NCBI GenBank assembly: GCA_031260775.1
Contig: JAISKW010000175.1
Span: forward strand, 1-7,170
DNA length: 7,170 nt
Direction: 5' to 3'
Source of the DNA: Christensenellaceae bacterium
Lineage (GTDB): Bacteria; Bacillota; Clostridia; Christensenellales; DTU072
Shown: positions 1-6,811 of the stretch, piece by piece
How the letters are laid out: every line of letters starts with the position of its first letter
Position numbering within the stretch: position 1 is the first letter of the stretch
Position numbers and translations under genes: made by a program
The notes under the pieces: generated by a model
Database searches by the model: none
The model's input: the letters and a program-made list of their open reading frames with translations, nothing else
Told to the model about the DNA's origin: nothing

Positions 1-1
1 C

Positions 2-1471
2 GGATTCAGTTATTTGTACGATGCGGGCAAGAGTCAGTACAAAATTTTGAACGATAAGTATCTTTTAGTTTTAGCGGATATGAAAGCGAACATCGCCTCG
101 TCAAGCGAAATCGTCTACGCCACAATCTACGACTACACAAAGGATATTCCAATCGAGGTTGCCACCGTGCCCTCAACAGGCCTTACAAGATTCACAATGT
201 ATGGCGACACGCTCGTTGCAACCGATACTAACTACGTAGCTTTCTACGACCTCACCGCCGATGCCGGCAAGGACGGGTTAATTTTGCCGATTTCGTATAT
301 TCTGCCGTTCGACCCGAAAGATGCACGCTATAACGTCACTCTCGTATCGACCGCAGTTTACTATTTAGGCGGAACAAAATTCGTAATATCCGCCCGTCAC
401 GAGTACCGCCCCGGAGTAAGTGCGGTTCCGATATACGATTATGAAATGCTCATCCCCAATGCCGACGGCTCTCACAATTACGACACGATTAAGAGCTATG
501 TTTTCGATATTAAGGAGCGTAATTACTCCACGCGCGACTATAAAATTTCAACCGTAGCAAACAAGTATTCGGACTCGGAATACCGTGCGCGGGCGGCGGT
601 GTTCAACCTCCCCGTACCCATCGATACGGCGCGAGAGGCGTATAATCAGCCGTTTTTCCCCGTATCTTCCGCAGTAAAGGACGGCTACTCCGTTGTGTAT
701 TACTACTATTCGTACCTTCCCGACGGTGCCACCGATAGGATTTGGTACGTGAGTTTTTTCATAATGGACGAAAATGCGCAGATTATTCAGCCGCCCGATT
801 CGGTACTGTTCCCGATTATTTACGTTGACGGAACCGGCGTAATTTGCGCCGATTTTGACTATGAATACCCTCCCGACGGCGCGGATTGGTTCGATTACTA
901 CGGCACGCGCAACATTTATCGCAAAAACGACGTGTACGTCGTTACCGAAGGAGGGCAGGACATTATTTTACCGGACAAATATTACCAAACCGCGGGCTAT
1001 AACGACGGAGTATTTATTTCGTATAACGTCCAAGCGTTTAACCTCTCAAATTTATCCTTCCTTGCCGCGACCGCAAAGGACGGCACGGTGCTTGCCGACT
1101 ATGAGTATTACGAGTTGTCCTTCTTTACCGGAGAATACGCCATCGGCTCCGTAATGGAAAAAGATGAAACCCGTACGTTTTACCGCATCGACCGCCAAGG
1201 AAACCGTGTGAAAATAGGTGATACCGCTTCGTATACGATTCATGAAGGCGACCGCATTTTCGGCATCAAAAACGGTATATATATCACGGAGCAACAAAAA
1301 GCCGGGCAAGTCGCGCTTGTTTTCGGGCTGAAAAACAATAAAGGAGAGGAGATTCTCGCGCCGTGCGAAAGCATTTCAGTACTGACTCTCCCGCTGTATA
1401 ACGGGTTCTATTTATATGACCTTGTGTTCTCCGTAGAAGACGGCTCCGGCGTCGCTTACCGTACTGTTTAG
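2..1471 (+). CDS. Tyrosine-rich, beta-rich protein of unknown family (5' end outside window)
   Basis: I do not recognise a named family. The reading frame is open to the left edge (residues GFSYLYDAGK at bases 2-31), so the TTG at base 14 is not a convincing start and the N-terminus, with any signal peptide, is missing. The visible 489 residues have no clear membrane segment. They are rich in Tyr, Asp, Gly and Thr with alternating hydrophobic residues, as in a beta-propeller or beta-sandwich; one stretch reads VVYYYYSY (around bases 694-717). The C-terminal third holds hairpin-like units such as FGLKNNKGEEILAPCESIS, which distantly recall WG-type beta repeats (a resemblance only). Composition and the lipoprotein gene just downstream suggest an exported or surface protein; this is inference. 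It ends with TAG, 98 bases before the next gene. The frame is long and intact, so coding is near certain while function is not. Confidence 0.85.
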   Translation, partial: GFSYLYDAGKSQYKILNDKYLLVLADMKANIASSSEIVYATIYDYTKDIPIEVATVPSTGLTRFTMYGDTLVATDTNYVAFYDLTADAGKDGLILPISYILPFDPKDARYNVTLVSTAVYYLGGTKFVISARHEYRPGVSAVPIYDYEMLIPNADGSHNYDTIKSYVFDIKERNYSTRDYKISTVANKYSDSEYRARAAVFNLPVPIDTAREAYNQPFFPVSSAVKDGYSVVYYYYSYLPDGATDRIWYVSFFIMDENAQIIQPPDSVLFPIIYVDGTGVICADFDYEYPPDGADWFDYYGTRNIYRKNDVYVVTEGGQDIILPDKYYQTAGYNDGVFISYNVQAFNLSNLSFLAATAKDGTVLADYEYYELSFFTGEYAIGSVMEKDETRTFYRIDRQGNRVKIGDTASYTIHEGDRIFGIKNGIYITEQQKAGQVALVFGLKNNKGEEILAPCESISVLTLPLYNGFYLYDLVFSVEDGSGVAYRTV

Positions 1472-1531
1472 AATACCGTTCGGAAAAAACATCCCATATA
1501 AAACGTTTGTTAATTATGTTAATATATATAA

Positions 1532-1549
1532 GGCGGAGTAATATCCGCC
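1532..1549 (+). other. Small GC-rich hairpin upstream of the lipoprotein gene
   Basis: GGCGGA (1532-1537) pairs perfectly with TCCGCC (1544-1549) across a 6-base loop. It lies 60 bases after the stop of the upstream gene and 20 bases before the chosen ATG of the lipoprotein gene, and is followed only by GTTTAATAT. It could be a weak intrinsic terminator for the upstream gene or a structured leader of the lipoprotein mRNA. The short stem and poor T-tract make a strong terminator unlikely. Confidence 0.4.
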
Positions 1550-1569
1550 GTTTAATATACACGGAAGTT

Positions 1570-3060
1570 ATGAAAAAGCATTTATCAGTATTTTCGGCGG
1601 CGATAGTTTTGGTACTGTCGTTAGTGTTTTTAGTTGCTTGCTCGGGCGAAAACGGCAAGGACGGCTTGCCCGGCGCGCCGGGTGCGACAGGCAGTACCGG
1701 GCCGCAAGGAATTCCGGGGCTTATTGGTTCAAACGGGCCGCAAGGCATTCCCGGAGAAAACGGCATAAACGGTACTAACGGCACTAACGGAACCAACGGT
1801 TTGCCGGGTGCGACCGGCGCAACCGGAAGCGGCGAAAAGGGCGATTCGGGGCTGTCGGCTTACGAAATCTACCTAAAGTACCACCCCGAATACACCAAAA
1901 CCGAGTTCGAATGGCTCAATCAGCTCATTGCTAACGACGCCGAACTTCTTACCCCGGCAACTCCTCCTCATACCGAAGGGCTTGAATTTGAGTTTTTTAA
2001 CGACGACGGTTCTTATCCGAACGGATACTACAATGTCACGGGTTACAGCGGTAATGCCGCCGATATTATTATTCCGAATATCTATGCGGGCTTGCCCGTT
2101 GTCGGAATAGACGCCCCCGAAGGAAGCGGCATATTTGCCGGAGACGATAACATCACAAGCGTCGTTATTATGGACGGTGTTAAAATTATTTCCGAATCCT
2201 CATTTGAAGACTGCGCTAACCTCGAAAGCGTTACTATCCCGTCAAGTATCAAGCTAATCGACAATTCCTCGTTTGCGCATACGCCTAAGCTTACCGAGTT
2301 TAATTTGCCGTCGTCCGCTTCCGGCTTAGCCATTTTAGACGAAGTGTTTAATGATTCCGGCGTAACGAGATTAATTATTCCCGAAGGGACGGTTAGAATC
2401 GGCTCGCGCACATTCATAAATACTTCTGCCTTGGAAACCTTAATAATCCCCGACAGCATTGAGTACCTCGGAATTTCACTGATAGACGACTGCGCATTAA
2501 CGGATGTTTTCTATACGGGCAGCGAAACCGATTTTGCGGATATACTATCCGATACGGATGATACTACTCCTATTATTACAATGGGTGATAACGACGATTT
2601 GTTTGCAAAGGTGCGTTACTATTCGGCACTTCCGGTATTAGGTACATGGGACTACAATGCCGACGATGAACCGACAATTCAAACTACCTATACTTTGTAC
2701 GGTTATTCATATAATGAATTTATATTAAAGGAGTACGGTGCAACTGCGCCCAAGGATGTCATTATCCCCGCGCCAATTGACGGAAACTCGATAATGGGAA
2801 TTGATAACAATGCCTTTGACGGTTTAGGTATTACAAGCATAGTCATCCCCGATAGCGTTATTGCATTAAATACACAAGCCTTTATTAATTGCGACACGCT
2901 CGAAACCGTTTATTTCGGCGGAACGGAAATATACTGGGCTGCGATAGGTAATATTAACGCAGCGGGCAACGAGCAATTATATAACGCACCGAATATTTAT
3001 TTCTCCGACCAATGGGAGTTTGACGCCGAAACCGGTCTGCCGACAATACTAATTGACTAA
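1570..3060 (+). CDS. Surface lipoprotein with collagen-like tract and BspA-type leucine-rich repeats
   Basis: Predicted lipid-anchored surface protein of 496 residues. MKKHLSVF followed by a hydrophobic stretch and the lipobox LVAC (Cys24) is a lipoprotein signal peptide. This fixes the start at 1570 rather than at the in-frame TTG at 1507, which would add 21 residues before MKK. The ribosome site is weak (GGAAG only 2 bases upstream). Residues 26-85 are 20 unbroken Gly-X-Y triplets, then GS and three more triplets to residue 96. Residues 96-119 (SAYEIYLKYHPEYTKTEFEW and following) are a motif often seen after such tracts in Clostridia. Two LRR_5 (BspA-like) blocks follow: residues about 195-325, with repeats like LESVTIPSSIKLIDNSSF and LETLIIPDSIEYLG, and about 406-463. 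Each ends in a cap-like segment (LTDVFYTGSETDFADI; LETVYFGGTEIYWAAI). BspA-like LRR proteins are often adhesins, so a binding role is inferred; the ligand is unknown. It has no LPXTG motif. Confidence 0.93.
   Translation: MKKHLSVFSAAIVLVLSLVFLVACSGENGKDGLPGAPGATGSTGPQGIPGLIGSNGPQGIPGENGINGTNGTNGTNGLPGATGATGSGEKGDSGLSAYEIYLKYHPEYTKTEFEWLNQLIANDAELLTPATPPHTEGLEFEFFNDDGSYPNGYYNVTGYSGNAADIIIPNIYAGLPVVGIDAPEGSGIFAGDDNITSVVIMDGVKIISESSFEDCANLESVTIPSSIKLIDNSSFAHTPKLTEFNLPSSASGLAILDEVFNDSGVTRLIIPEGTVRIGSRTFINTSALETLIIPDSIEYLGISLIDDCALTDVFYTGSETDFADILSDTDDTTPIITMGDNDDLFAKVRYYSALPVLGTWDYNADDEPTIQTTYTLYGYSYNEFILKEYGATAPKDVIIPAPIDGNSIMGIDNNAFDGLGITSIVIPDSVIALNTQAFINCDTLETVYFGGTEIYWAAIGNINAAGNEQLYNAPNIYFSDQWEFDAETGLPTILID
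1645..1857 (+). repeat. Collagen-like Gly-X-Y coding repeat
   Basis: Codons for residues 26-96 of the lipoprotein. Twenty consecutive Gly-X-Y triplets run to base 1824, then one two-residue break (Gly-Ser), then GEK, GDS, GLS. Pro occurs mainly in the Y position (GLP, GAP, GIP), and Thr and Asn are frequent, as in bacterial collagens that lack hydroxyproline. GPQGIPG occurs twice (coding GGGCCGCAAGG at 1699 and 1735). GTN is repeated three times with different synonymous codons at 1771-1797, so this tract is not a recent perfect duplication. Confidence 0.92.
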
Positions 3061-3080
3061 ATTTGGCATTGGCAATTGTA

Positions 3081-3153
3081 TTGTCATTCTGCGCGTAGTT
3101 GCAGAATCCATATATTGCAAGGATTGAACATTGCGACACGCGCAGGGTGACAA
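3081..3153. repeat. Imperfect inverted repeat, palindromic-element-like
   Basis: The left arm TTGTCATTCTGCGCGT (3081-3096) pairs with ACGCGCAGGGTGACAA (3138-3153). In RNA this is a 16-pair stem with two U-G wobbles. A second helix lies inside: AATCC (3105-3109) pairs with GGATT (3121-3125), and TTGCA (3099-3103) is partly complementary to TTGCGA (3131-3136). The arm begins like the TGTCATTCTG...AGAATCC palindromes dispersed in many bacterial genomes (from memory). It fills the gap between the lipoprotein and exporter genes. There is no T-tract after the stem, so it is not a standard terminator, though it could shield or end the upstream transcript. Confidence 0.7.
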
Positions 3154-3195
3154 ATAATACGGCGTAATTTGAAAAGTCCGTTATGCGGCCGAAAC

Positions 3196-3201
3196 GGAAG
3201 G
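3196..3201 (+). promoter_or_regulatory. Probable ribosome binding site of the ABC exporter gene
   Basis: GGAAGG lies 11 bases before the ATG at 3213. No comparable site precedes the in-frame ATG at 3183, which would only add MRPKRKVNNL before the normal ABC-domain N-terminus. This decides the start at 3213. The spacing is slightly long. Confidence 0.5.
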
Positions 3202-3212
3202 TTAATAATTTA

Positions 3213-5768
3213 ATGCTAAAACTTAATAGTATTGTTAAGGACTACGAGGCAGGCGGCACGGTTGTGCATGCTCTTAGGGGGGTATCGATTTCCTTTCGCA
3301 AGTCGGAATTCGTATCGATTTTAGGCCCGTCCGGGTGCGGAAAAACCACGCTTATGAACCTCATAGGCGGTTTGGACAGGGCAACAAGCGGCGAAATTCT
3401 CGTAAACGGCAGAACTACACAAAGTTACAAAGACGCCGATTGGGATAACTACCGCAACAAGCGCGTTGGGTTTATCTTCCAAAGTTATTATTTAATCCCC
3501 CACCTCACGGTACTAAACAACGTTGAGTTGTCAATGGCACTTGCGGGCGTTTCGAAAGAAGAACGCACCGCACGCGCTACCGCCGCGCTTGAAAAGGTCG
3601 GATTGACCGAACAATTACATAAAAAGCCGAACGAAATGTCGGGCGGTCAAATGCAACGCGCCGCAATCGCCCGTGCGTTGGTAAATAACCCCGAAATCAT
3701 CTTAGCCGACGAGCCTACAGGCGCGCTCGATACCGTAACAAGCGGTCAAATTTTAGACCTCATTAAAGAACTTTCAAAGGAACGGCTCGTAATTATGGTC
3801 ACCCATAACCCCGAGCTTGCCGAGAAATACTCCACCCGTACAATAACGATGCGCGACGGCGAAATTTCGGGCGACTCCGCACCCTTTGACGGAGCGGAAG
3901 TAACGGAATATGCGGAAGTCACGGCGGCGGAAAATACGGCACTTGACGGAGAAATCCCCGAAGATAACGCCGTAGTTGCAAAGAAAGAACGCTCGCAAAT
4001 GTCGTTTTTGACTGCCCTAACGCTGTCGTTTAAGAACCTAATGACCAAAAAGGGGCGAACAATTATTACGGCGGTTGCAGGCTCTATAGGTATAATCGGC
4101 ATCGCTCTGATTCTTGCTGTTTCGCAAGGAATGCAGTCCTACATCAACAAAACAATGGCGGATACTATGGCTAACAACCCCATTGAAATCACCTCAACCG
4201 CCGTGGATATGACTACGATTATTGACGAAATGCTTCCCTCTATTATGGGCGGCAGCAGCAGTTTGCGCTCGCTTGCCGCAGGTAACGGCGACCGTGAATT
4301 CCCCGCCTACCCCGAAATTAAAGAAATTATCACCAAGGAAGAACCGCCCAACCAATACGTGTCGCAAAACATCATCTCAAGCGGCTACTTAGGCGGCGTT
4401 TCGTTTGCCGAATATATGCAAAAAGCCCTTGCCGACAACCCCGAGTGGGCGAACGACGCGGTATTTTCAACCGGCGTAAAGCTAAACTACTATGTAAACA
4501 CCCCCTCCTTAGGCTGGCAAACGGGCGGCGGTTGGAATCAGCTTTTAAGTGAAGAATTCTTAAAAACGCAATACGACGTAGTTGGCGGAACGGGAATTCC
4601 CACCGCCGTAAACGAGCTTGCGATTATCGTTGACGAGGCAAACTTTATTTCCGAAAATCACCTTATCCGCTTAGGTCTTAAGGAGAAAGGCGACGGTGTT
4701 ACGGCGTATTCCTTTGAGGATATTTTGAACACGGAGTTCAAACTCGTTCTTAACGACGGGCTTTACGAAAAAAAACTTGTGGAAAACGGCGGCAACAACA
4801 CCGAGTATTTCACAAAAAAGGACAGATTGTCCATAGATTTTGACGACTCCGACAATGTGATTACTCTTAAAATCACGGCAATTCTGCGTCCGAACAAAAA
4901 CACGGGCAACAACGGCGTGTTGTCACGCGGTATCGGCTACACCGCCGCGCTTGCCGATGAGGTTATTCGCATTAACTCCCAAAGCGAAATAATTAAATGG
5001 GCGGAGGCGCATTACGACCCTCTTAACCCCGGCGCGGCGTTATGCCCGACCGACGGACTGCCGTACAAGCTTAAATCCGCGCCGTATGCGAGTTATTTAG
5101 GGCTCGAACCCGACGACCCTGCGTTATTCCGTTTGGCGCGCGAGGGCGATATGCGCTCACTTGGCGGTTTTGCTCCCGACGACGACCCGACTAACTATTT
5201 TACGCCGAACAGCATCCTCATTTACCCCAAAACCTTTGACGGCAAGGAAAATATTAAGGCGACAATCCGAACCTACAACAATCAACACCCGACCGAATAC
5301 AAAATTATGTTCACCGATTACAGCGAAATTATCGGCAAGGTCATTGACGGTTTAGTGAACACAATCACTATTGCGCTTATCGCGTTTACCGCAATTTCGC
5401 TTGTTGTATCCTCCGTAATGATCGGCATAATCACCTATGTTTCGGTTATAGAGCGCACTAAAGAAATCGGAATTTTGCGGAGCATCGGCGCACGCAAGCG
5501 TGATATTAGCAGTGTTTTCAACGCCGAAACCGTTATTATCGGTTTAGGTGCGGGCATAATCGGCGTATCGTTATCGCTTATTTTGCAGATACCCATTAAC
5601 TCAATTGTCAAGCATTTTGCTAACATTGAGGCGAACATTGCCGCGCTTAATTGGTATTCCGCAATTATCCTCGTATTTTTAAGTATGGGTTTGACTTTAA
5701 TTGCAGGGCTTCTCCCTTCCCGATTCGCCGCCCGCAAGGACCCCGTCAAGGCACTTCGAACCGAATAG
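3213..5768 (+). CDS. MacB-like ABC exporter, fused ATPase and FtsX-type permease
   Basis: An 851-residue half-transporter expected to work as a homodimer in the cytoplasmic membrane. Residues 1-215 are a LolD/MacB-type ATPase: Tyr11 (A-loop), Walker A GPSGCGKTT (38-46), Q-loop Gln90, signature MSGGQ (142-146, Met for the usual Leu), Walker B ILADEP (Asp166, Glu167) and H-loop His198. An acidic linker (about 220-270) leads to the first membrane helix (about 283-305), an outside domain of about 410 residues (306-714), and a C-terminal FtsX domain with three helices (about 715-740, 771-792, 814-836). The cytoplasmic motif ERTKEIGILRSIGARKRDI follows the first of these three. Four helices with a large outer domain is the MacB arrangement; such pumps move substrates from the outer face by mechanotransmission rather than through a channel. 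The outer domain is larger than I recall for MacB (about 200-250 residues). No MacA-like adaptor or two-component regulator is in view, so substrate and control are unknown. Its ATG is 152 bases after the lipoprotein stop. Confidence 0.95.
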   Translation: MLKLNSIVKDYEAGGTVVHALRGVSISFRKSEFVSILGPSGCGKTTLMNLIGGLDRATSGEILVNGRTTQSYKDADWDNYRNKRVGFIFQSYYLIPHLTVLNNVELSMALAGVSKEERTARATAALEKVGLTEQLHKKPNEMSGGQMQRAAIARALVNNPEIILADEPTGALDTVTSGQILDLIKELSKERLVIMVTHNPELAEKYSTRTITMRDGEISGDSAPFDGAEVTEYAEVTAAENTALDGEIPEDNAVVAKKERSQMSFLTALTLSFKNLMTKKGRTIITAVAGSIGIIGIALILAVSQGMQSYINKTMADTMANNPIEITSTAVDMTTIIDEMLPSIMGGSSSLRSLAAGNGDREFPAYPEIKEIITKEEPPNQYVSQNIISSGYLGGVSFAEYMQKALADNPEWANDAVFSTGVKLNYYVNTPSLGWQTGGGWNQLLSEEFLKTQYDVVGGTGIPTAVNELAIIVDEANFISENHLIRLGLKEKGDGVTAYSFEDILNTEFKLVLNDGLYEKKLVENGGNNTEYFTKKDRLSIDFDDSDNVITLKITAILRPNKNTGNNGVLSRGIGYTAALADEVIRINSQSEIIKWAEAHYDPLNPGAALCPTDGLPYKLKSAPYASYLGLEPDDPALFRLAREGDMRSLGGFAPDDDPTNYFTPNSILIYPKTFDGKENIKATIRTYNNQHPTEYKIMFTDYSEIIGKVIDGLVNTITIALIAFTAISLVVSSVMIGIITYVSVIERTKEIGILRSIGARKRDISSVFNAETVIIGLGAGIIGVSLSLILQIPINSIVKHFANIEANIAALNWYSAIILVFLSMGLTLIAGLLPSRFAARKDPVKALRTE

Positions 5769-5790
5769 CGTTTTAATTGAGATTTTTGCG

Positions 5791-5831
5791 GGGAGGGGAA
5801 TGCTCTTTCAGCAAAACGCAATTCCCCACCC
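5791..5831. other. GC-rich hairpin between convergent genes
   Basis: GGGAGGGGAAT (5791-5801) pairs with ATTCCCCACCC (5821-5831): 10 pairs with one A-A mismatch, around a 19-base loop. It starts 22 bases after the exporter stop and lies 90 bases beyond the trxB stop. Neither side shows the T-tract of an intrinsic terminator: GTGCCCCTCC follows on the plus strand and CGCAAAAATC on the minus strand. It may still end or protect the convergent transcripts, or be part of a dispersed repeat. GGAGGGG (5792-5798) can alternatively pair with CCCCTCC (5835-5841). The rest of the gap, to 5920, is AT-rich with nothing I can name. Confidence 0.45.
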
Positions 5832-5920
5832 GTGCCCCTCCACTTTGAAAAGCTATAAGGCGCAACGACGCTCATTGTTATCGGTTATTCTTAATAGATA
5901 ATTAAATTATTCTCGGATAA

Positions 5921-6811
5921 TCACTTCAATAAGAAGGTTGCCGCGACCGCGCCGTCGGCGCAGGCGGTGATTATTTGGCGCAAAGGAGTATCGCGCACGT
6001 CGCCTATTGCGAATATCCCGGGGATATTAGTTTGCATTTGAGAGTTTGTAATTATCGCGCCGCCGTTTGTCGTTTCGACGCTCTTGAAAAGCTCGGAATT
6101 CGGCACGCTGCCGACGGCTACAAATAAGCCCTTAACTTCGATGCTTTGCTCTGCGCCCGTTTCGACATTTTGCACCGTCACGCCCTCGAGCCTCTCGATG
6201 CCTACAAGCGTTGTAATTTTAGAGTTATAAACAACTTCGACGTTAGGCTTTGTTAAAACCTCGCTGACTAATGCAGGAGAGGCGCGGAACTCGTTGCGCC
6301 TATGGATTAAATAAACCTTTGAGCAAAGCCCCGCAAGATACAGCGCGTCGGTTAACGCAGTATTGCCCCCTCCGACAACACAAACAGCCCTGCGGCGGAA
6401 GAAATTACCGTCGCACACCGCACAATAGGACACACCCTTTCCAACGAGTTTTTCTTCGTTCGGAACACCTAAATCGCGAATTTTGGTGCCCGTTGCAATA
6501 ATAATGTTGCGTGCAACATAGCAATCTTCAGCGGTTGTCGCCGTTTTTTCGCCGCCTCTCAGACAGACATCCGTAACCGTTTCATCGCGAAATTCCGCGC
6601 CGAAATTTACCGCTTGCGTTTTGATTACATCCGTTAATTCCGCGCCTCCGATTCGCAAATGGGACGGGAAATTTTCAATGAACGGCGTTAAAGCCGCCGC
6701 GCCGCCCGCCGCGCCGCCCGTCAAAACAAGCACCGATTTTTCGGCGCGCCGCGCGTAAATTGCGGCGGTCAGCCCCGCAGGGCCGCCGCCGATTATTATT
6801 ACATCATACAT
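5921..6811 (-). CDS. trxB: Thioredoxin reductase (NADPH)
   Basis: Low-molecular-weight flavoprotein that passes electrons from NADPH through FAD and a redox disulfide to thioredoxin in the cytosol. Its 296 residues are slightly shorter than the usual 305-320. Seen in order: FAD-binding GGGPAG (8-13), IIIATG (103-108), active-site CAVC (Cys130, Cys133) followed by DG, NADPH-binding GGGNTA (147-152, where GGGDSA is usual), HRRNEFR (170-176, the 2'-phosphate contacts), and a C-terminal FAD motif with GD (270-271) followed by LRQIITA. The HRR...R motif argues for NADPH rather than ferredoxin. Oddity: residues 31-40 read TGGAAGGAAA, where relatives have an acidic residue at the end of the second strand and GGQ in the loop, and the DNA there is a perfect 12-bp tandem repeat. 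The ATG overlaps the end of nusB and has no visible ribosome site, so translation is probably coupled. An AhpF-like or ferredoxin-linked role is unlikely given the length and motifs. Confidence 0.95.
   Translation of the reverse strand: MYDVIIIGGGPAGLTAAIYARRAEKSVLVLTGGAAGGAAALTPFIENFPSHLRIGGAELTDVIKTQAVNFGAEFRDETVTDVCLRGGEKTATTAEDCYVARNIIIATGTKIRDLGVPNEEKLVGKGVSYCAVCDGNFFRRRAVCVVGGGNTALTDALYLAGLCSKVYLIHRRNEFRASPALVSEVLTKPNVEVVYNSKITTLVGIERLEGVTVQNVETGAEQSIEVKGLFVAVGSVPNSELFKSVETTNGGAIITNSQMQTNIPGIFAIGDVRDTPLRQIITACADGAVAATFLLK
6694..6720. repeat. 12-bp perfect tandem repeat inside trxB
   Basis: GCCGCGCCGCCC occurs at 6696-6707 and again, identically, at 6708-6719; the periodicity extends over 6694-6720 (2.25 units). 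Read on the minus strand it encodes GGAA twice (residues 32-39 of TrxB). Being a multiple of three, it keeps the frame. It is a local all-GC island in a gene of moderate GC content. Confidence 0.9.
6804..6811 (-). promoter_or_regulatory. nusB stop / trxB start overlap (translational coupling)
   Basis: On the minus strand these 8 bases read ATGTATGA: the ATG starts trxB and the TGA ends nusB in another frame. The bases just before it (AAAAAACTACCAAATTATA) contain no Shine-Dalgarno motif. Ribosomes finishing nusB therefore probably restart on trxB. Confidence 0.75.

Noticed and set aside
1284..1796. Minus-strand open frame rich in Pro and Gly opposite the collagen-like tract
   Set aside because: It is the antisense of the Gly-X-Y codons and spans two real plus-strand genes; its composition is explained by the repeat.
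1771..1797. Triple GTN repeat as a possible slippage-prone phase-variation tract
   Set aside because: The three units use different synonymous codons, so the DNA is not a perfect repeat, and any change would be in frame.
3131..3160. Possible promoter for the exporter gene (TTGCGA, 18 bases, TAATAC)
   Set aside because: Only about 4/6 and 3/6 matches to the consensus hexamers, and the -35 candidate lies in the palindromic repeat; too weak to annotate.
3183..3212. Earlier in-frame ATG for the exporter, adding MRPKRKVNNL
   Set aside because: No ribosome site precedes it, and the ABC ATPase domain begins naturally at the ATG at 3213, which has GGAAGG upstream.
5435..5875. Minus-strand open frame opposite the exporter C-terminus
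   Set aside because: It lies almost wholly antisense to the conserved FtsX domain and shows no recognisable domain of its own.
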